A DNA stretch of 64,000 nt from Massiliimalia massiliensis. Lineage in GTDB: Bacteria; Bacillota; Clostridia; Oscillospirales; Ruminococcaceae. The DNA is taken from assembly GCF_900155615.1 (NCBI RefSeq), contig NZ_FUHT01000002.1:558001-622000 (forward strand). The letters are read 5' to 3'. The notes beneath the pieces were generated by a model that worked only from the letters and a program-made list of their open reading frames with translations, did no database searches and was not told where the DNA came from. Of the stretch, positions 63,713 to 64,000 are shown one piece after another (positions within the stretch are counted from its first letter, which is position 1; each line of letters begins with the position of its first letter). A program made the position numbers and the translations under genes.

Positions 63713-64000
63713 CTATCCTTTCAACCCCTGTGTAGCAACCCCTGCTATTAGTTGTTTCTGTGCGAAGATAAACACAATAATAATTGGCAGCAGAGACAGC
63801 GTTGACATTGCAAATAGTTGTCCATAGTTAGAATCACCTGTTGAATCGATAAATGTCCTTAATCCCAATGCAATCGTAAATAGATGCGGGTCTCCAATAT
63901 AAATTAGCTGACTAAAGAAATCATTCCAAGTCCAAATCAAGGTAAATACAGCTACCAAAGTCAGTGGAGATTTACATAATGGCATAATGATTTTTAAATA
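63713..64000 (-). CDS. Carbohydrate ABC permease, MalG type (C-terminal part)
   Basis: The visible 95 residues run off the right edge; the frame remains open before the first Met (YLKIIMPLCKSP). TWNDFFSQLIYIGD and LLPIIIVFIFAQKQLIAGVATQGLKG are the end of a MalG/CUT1 permease. The partner permease, binding protein and promoter must lie to the right of the window. Confidence 0.92.
   Translation of the reverse strand, partial: YLKIIMPLCKSPLTLVAVFTLIWTWNDFFSQLIYIGDPHLFTIALGLRTFIDSTGDSNYGQLFAMSTLSLLPIIIVFIFAQKQLIAGVATQGLKG

Overview
The window comes from the chromosome of a low-GC, anaerobic, endospore-forming Firmicute. The evidence is a germination protease gene (gpr) beside spoIIP, a pyruvate:ferredoxin oxidoreductase, zinc-binding (Cys-rich) forms of S14, S4 and L36, AGGAGG-type ribosome binding sites, and a clostridial order of the S10-spc-alpha ribosomal cluster. 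I infer class Clostridia, perhaps Oscillospirales; the sequence alone does not fix the genus. Nearly all host genes lie on the minus strand.

Layout. 1-2306: tail of a greA-lysS operon (minus), with a consensus promoter at 2278-2306. 2563-11130: an 8.5 kb integrated element bounded by a 19 bp direct repeat, inserted in the last codons of rplQ. It carries a tyrosine integrase, a divergent Xre repressor/regulator switch with clear promoters and operator half-sites, a primase-helicase followed by two repeat clusters (candidate origin), small phage-type genes, a leader with terminator/antiterminator pairing, a scaffold protein, a full-length major capsid protein and, at its right end, what looks like a type I toxin-antitoxin pair. 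It has no terminase, portal, protease, tail, lysis or conjugation gene. It therefore reads as a phage satellite that makes its own capsid shell and takes the rest from a helper phage. It also carries a replacement terminator for rplQ.

11112-27230: the ribosomal super-operon (rpsJ to rplQ, with secY, adk, map, a KOW protein, infA and rpoA), read from a promoter near 27200 through a structured leader. 27368-33370: nifJ, lepA and a tRNA-Lys(TTT) gene. 33596-39706: an NSS-family transporter, then a polyphosphate group (AI-2E-type permease, ppx, ppk1). 39822-43495: a GntR-regulated ABC transporter with a perfect palindromic operator. 43512-46630: a small membrane protein, spoIIP, gpr, divergent rpsT and a small membrane protein. 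46703-50800: a flavodoxin-like reductase, a DUF218 protein, an unknown protein and a CoA-disulfide-reductase-like/rhodanese/TusA fusion. 50927-55414: a dual GGDEF/EAL receptor with an orphan solute-binding lipoprotein upstream. 55670-57011: an MFS drug-efflux-like pump behind a leader-peptide attenuator. 57026-58433: a decayed, AT-rich stretch with small ORFs and a frameshifted gene. 58434-64000: the end of a sugar-utilisation operon (ABC permease, aldo/keto reductase, D-2-hydroxyacid dehydrogenase, GH2 beta-mannosidase-like enzyme, 3-hydroxyacid dehydrogenase of the GarR type).

All family assignments are from reading the proteins; no database search was run. Start codons were chosen by Shine-Dalgarno (SD) spacing and family length, and differ in places from the longest open frame.
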